Of a stretch of 57,388 bases of DNA, positions 57,299 through 57,388 are shown piece by piece. The notes below the pieces were generated by a model, which saw only the letters and a program-made list of their open reading frames with translations, did not search any database and was not told the origin of the DNA. The number at the start of each line of letters is the position of its first letter. The stretch's first letter is position 1. A program made the translations under genes and the position numbers. This stretch comes from an uncultured Rubrobacteraceae bacterium (GTDB lineage Bacteria > Actinomycetota > Rubrobacteria > Rubrobacterales > Rubrobacteraceae). The stretch lies in contig CADCVF010000002.1 of the NCBI GenBank assembly GCA_902806095.1, forward strand, positions 1-57,388, written 5' to 3'.

Positions 57299-57388
57299 TA
57301 GCCGATTGCAGGGGAGAAGTATCCGGTTCGCTAGCTGGATCTTCAGATATTGCGGCGTGGAAAGGACGCTACGCCGGGCGGATTTCCT

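Overview
The window looks like chromosome of a high-GC Gram-positive soil bacterium. My best guess is an actinobacterium near Rubrobacter. I infer this from the GC-rich codon usage, frequent GTG/TTG starts with clear AGGAGG-type ribosome sites, and the gene content; there is no rRNA or marker gene here to prove it.

Layout. 1-5.6 kb: a 5-oxoproline (pyroglutamate) module, with pxpB, pxpC, pxpA, a biotinyl carrier protein and the first part of a molybdopterin oxidase large subunit on the minus strand, facing a divergent bioY (biotin uptake) and biotin carboxylase pair. 5.6-12.9 kb: a Uma2-type nuclease, then minus-strand genes for GABA transaminase, an amino-acid permease, an M24-fold hydrolase without metal ligands, a FAD amine oxidase and alanine dehydrogenase. 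13-18 kb: a GNAT acetyltransferase, a sensor-like membrane protein without kinase domain, a three-domain MerR-XRE-cupin regulator and an S9 peptidase.

18.2-43.7 kb is the centrepiece: about 25 kb of plus-strand genes for uptake and breakdown of polyamines and guanidino compounds. It holds class III transaminases, a PuuB-like FAD oxidase, a flavin monoamine oxidase, a copper amine oxidase, a complete PotABCD-type importer, APC and sodium-symport permeases, two ureohydrolases, an AruI-like 2-ketoarginine decarboxylase, three aldehyde dehydrogenases including gamma-aminobutyraldehyde and succinate-semialdehyde types, an MBL-fold hydrolase and a PYROXD2-like oxidoreductase. With gabT and alanine dehydrogenase upstream, the genes make a nearly closed route from putrescine or arginine through GABA to succinate.

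43.7-48.7 kb is a region of decay: a collapsed copy of a signalling cassette, a DUF433/DUF5615 toxin-antitoxin-type pair, an intact NarL-type response regulator, a sensor kinase broken by one frameshift and a small membrane protein. 48.7-54.7 kb has an IS110 element with hairpins that could be its bridge RNA, a SnoaL-like protein, a PadR repressor with its own promoter and operator, an ICMT-like membrane methyltransferase, a SAM methyltransferase, LemA and HtpX.

54.7 kb to the end is the start of an integrated element at tRNA-Gln(CTG). It contains an IS630 remnant, a tyrosine integrase whose catalytic tyrosine is replaced by aspartate, a heptad-repeat coiled-coil protein, an AT-rich stretch and an unknown gene. 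The right end of the element lies outside the window.
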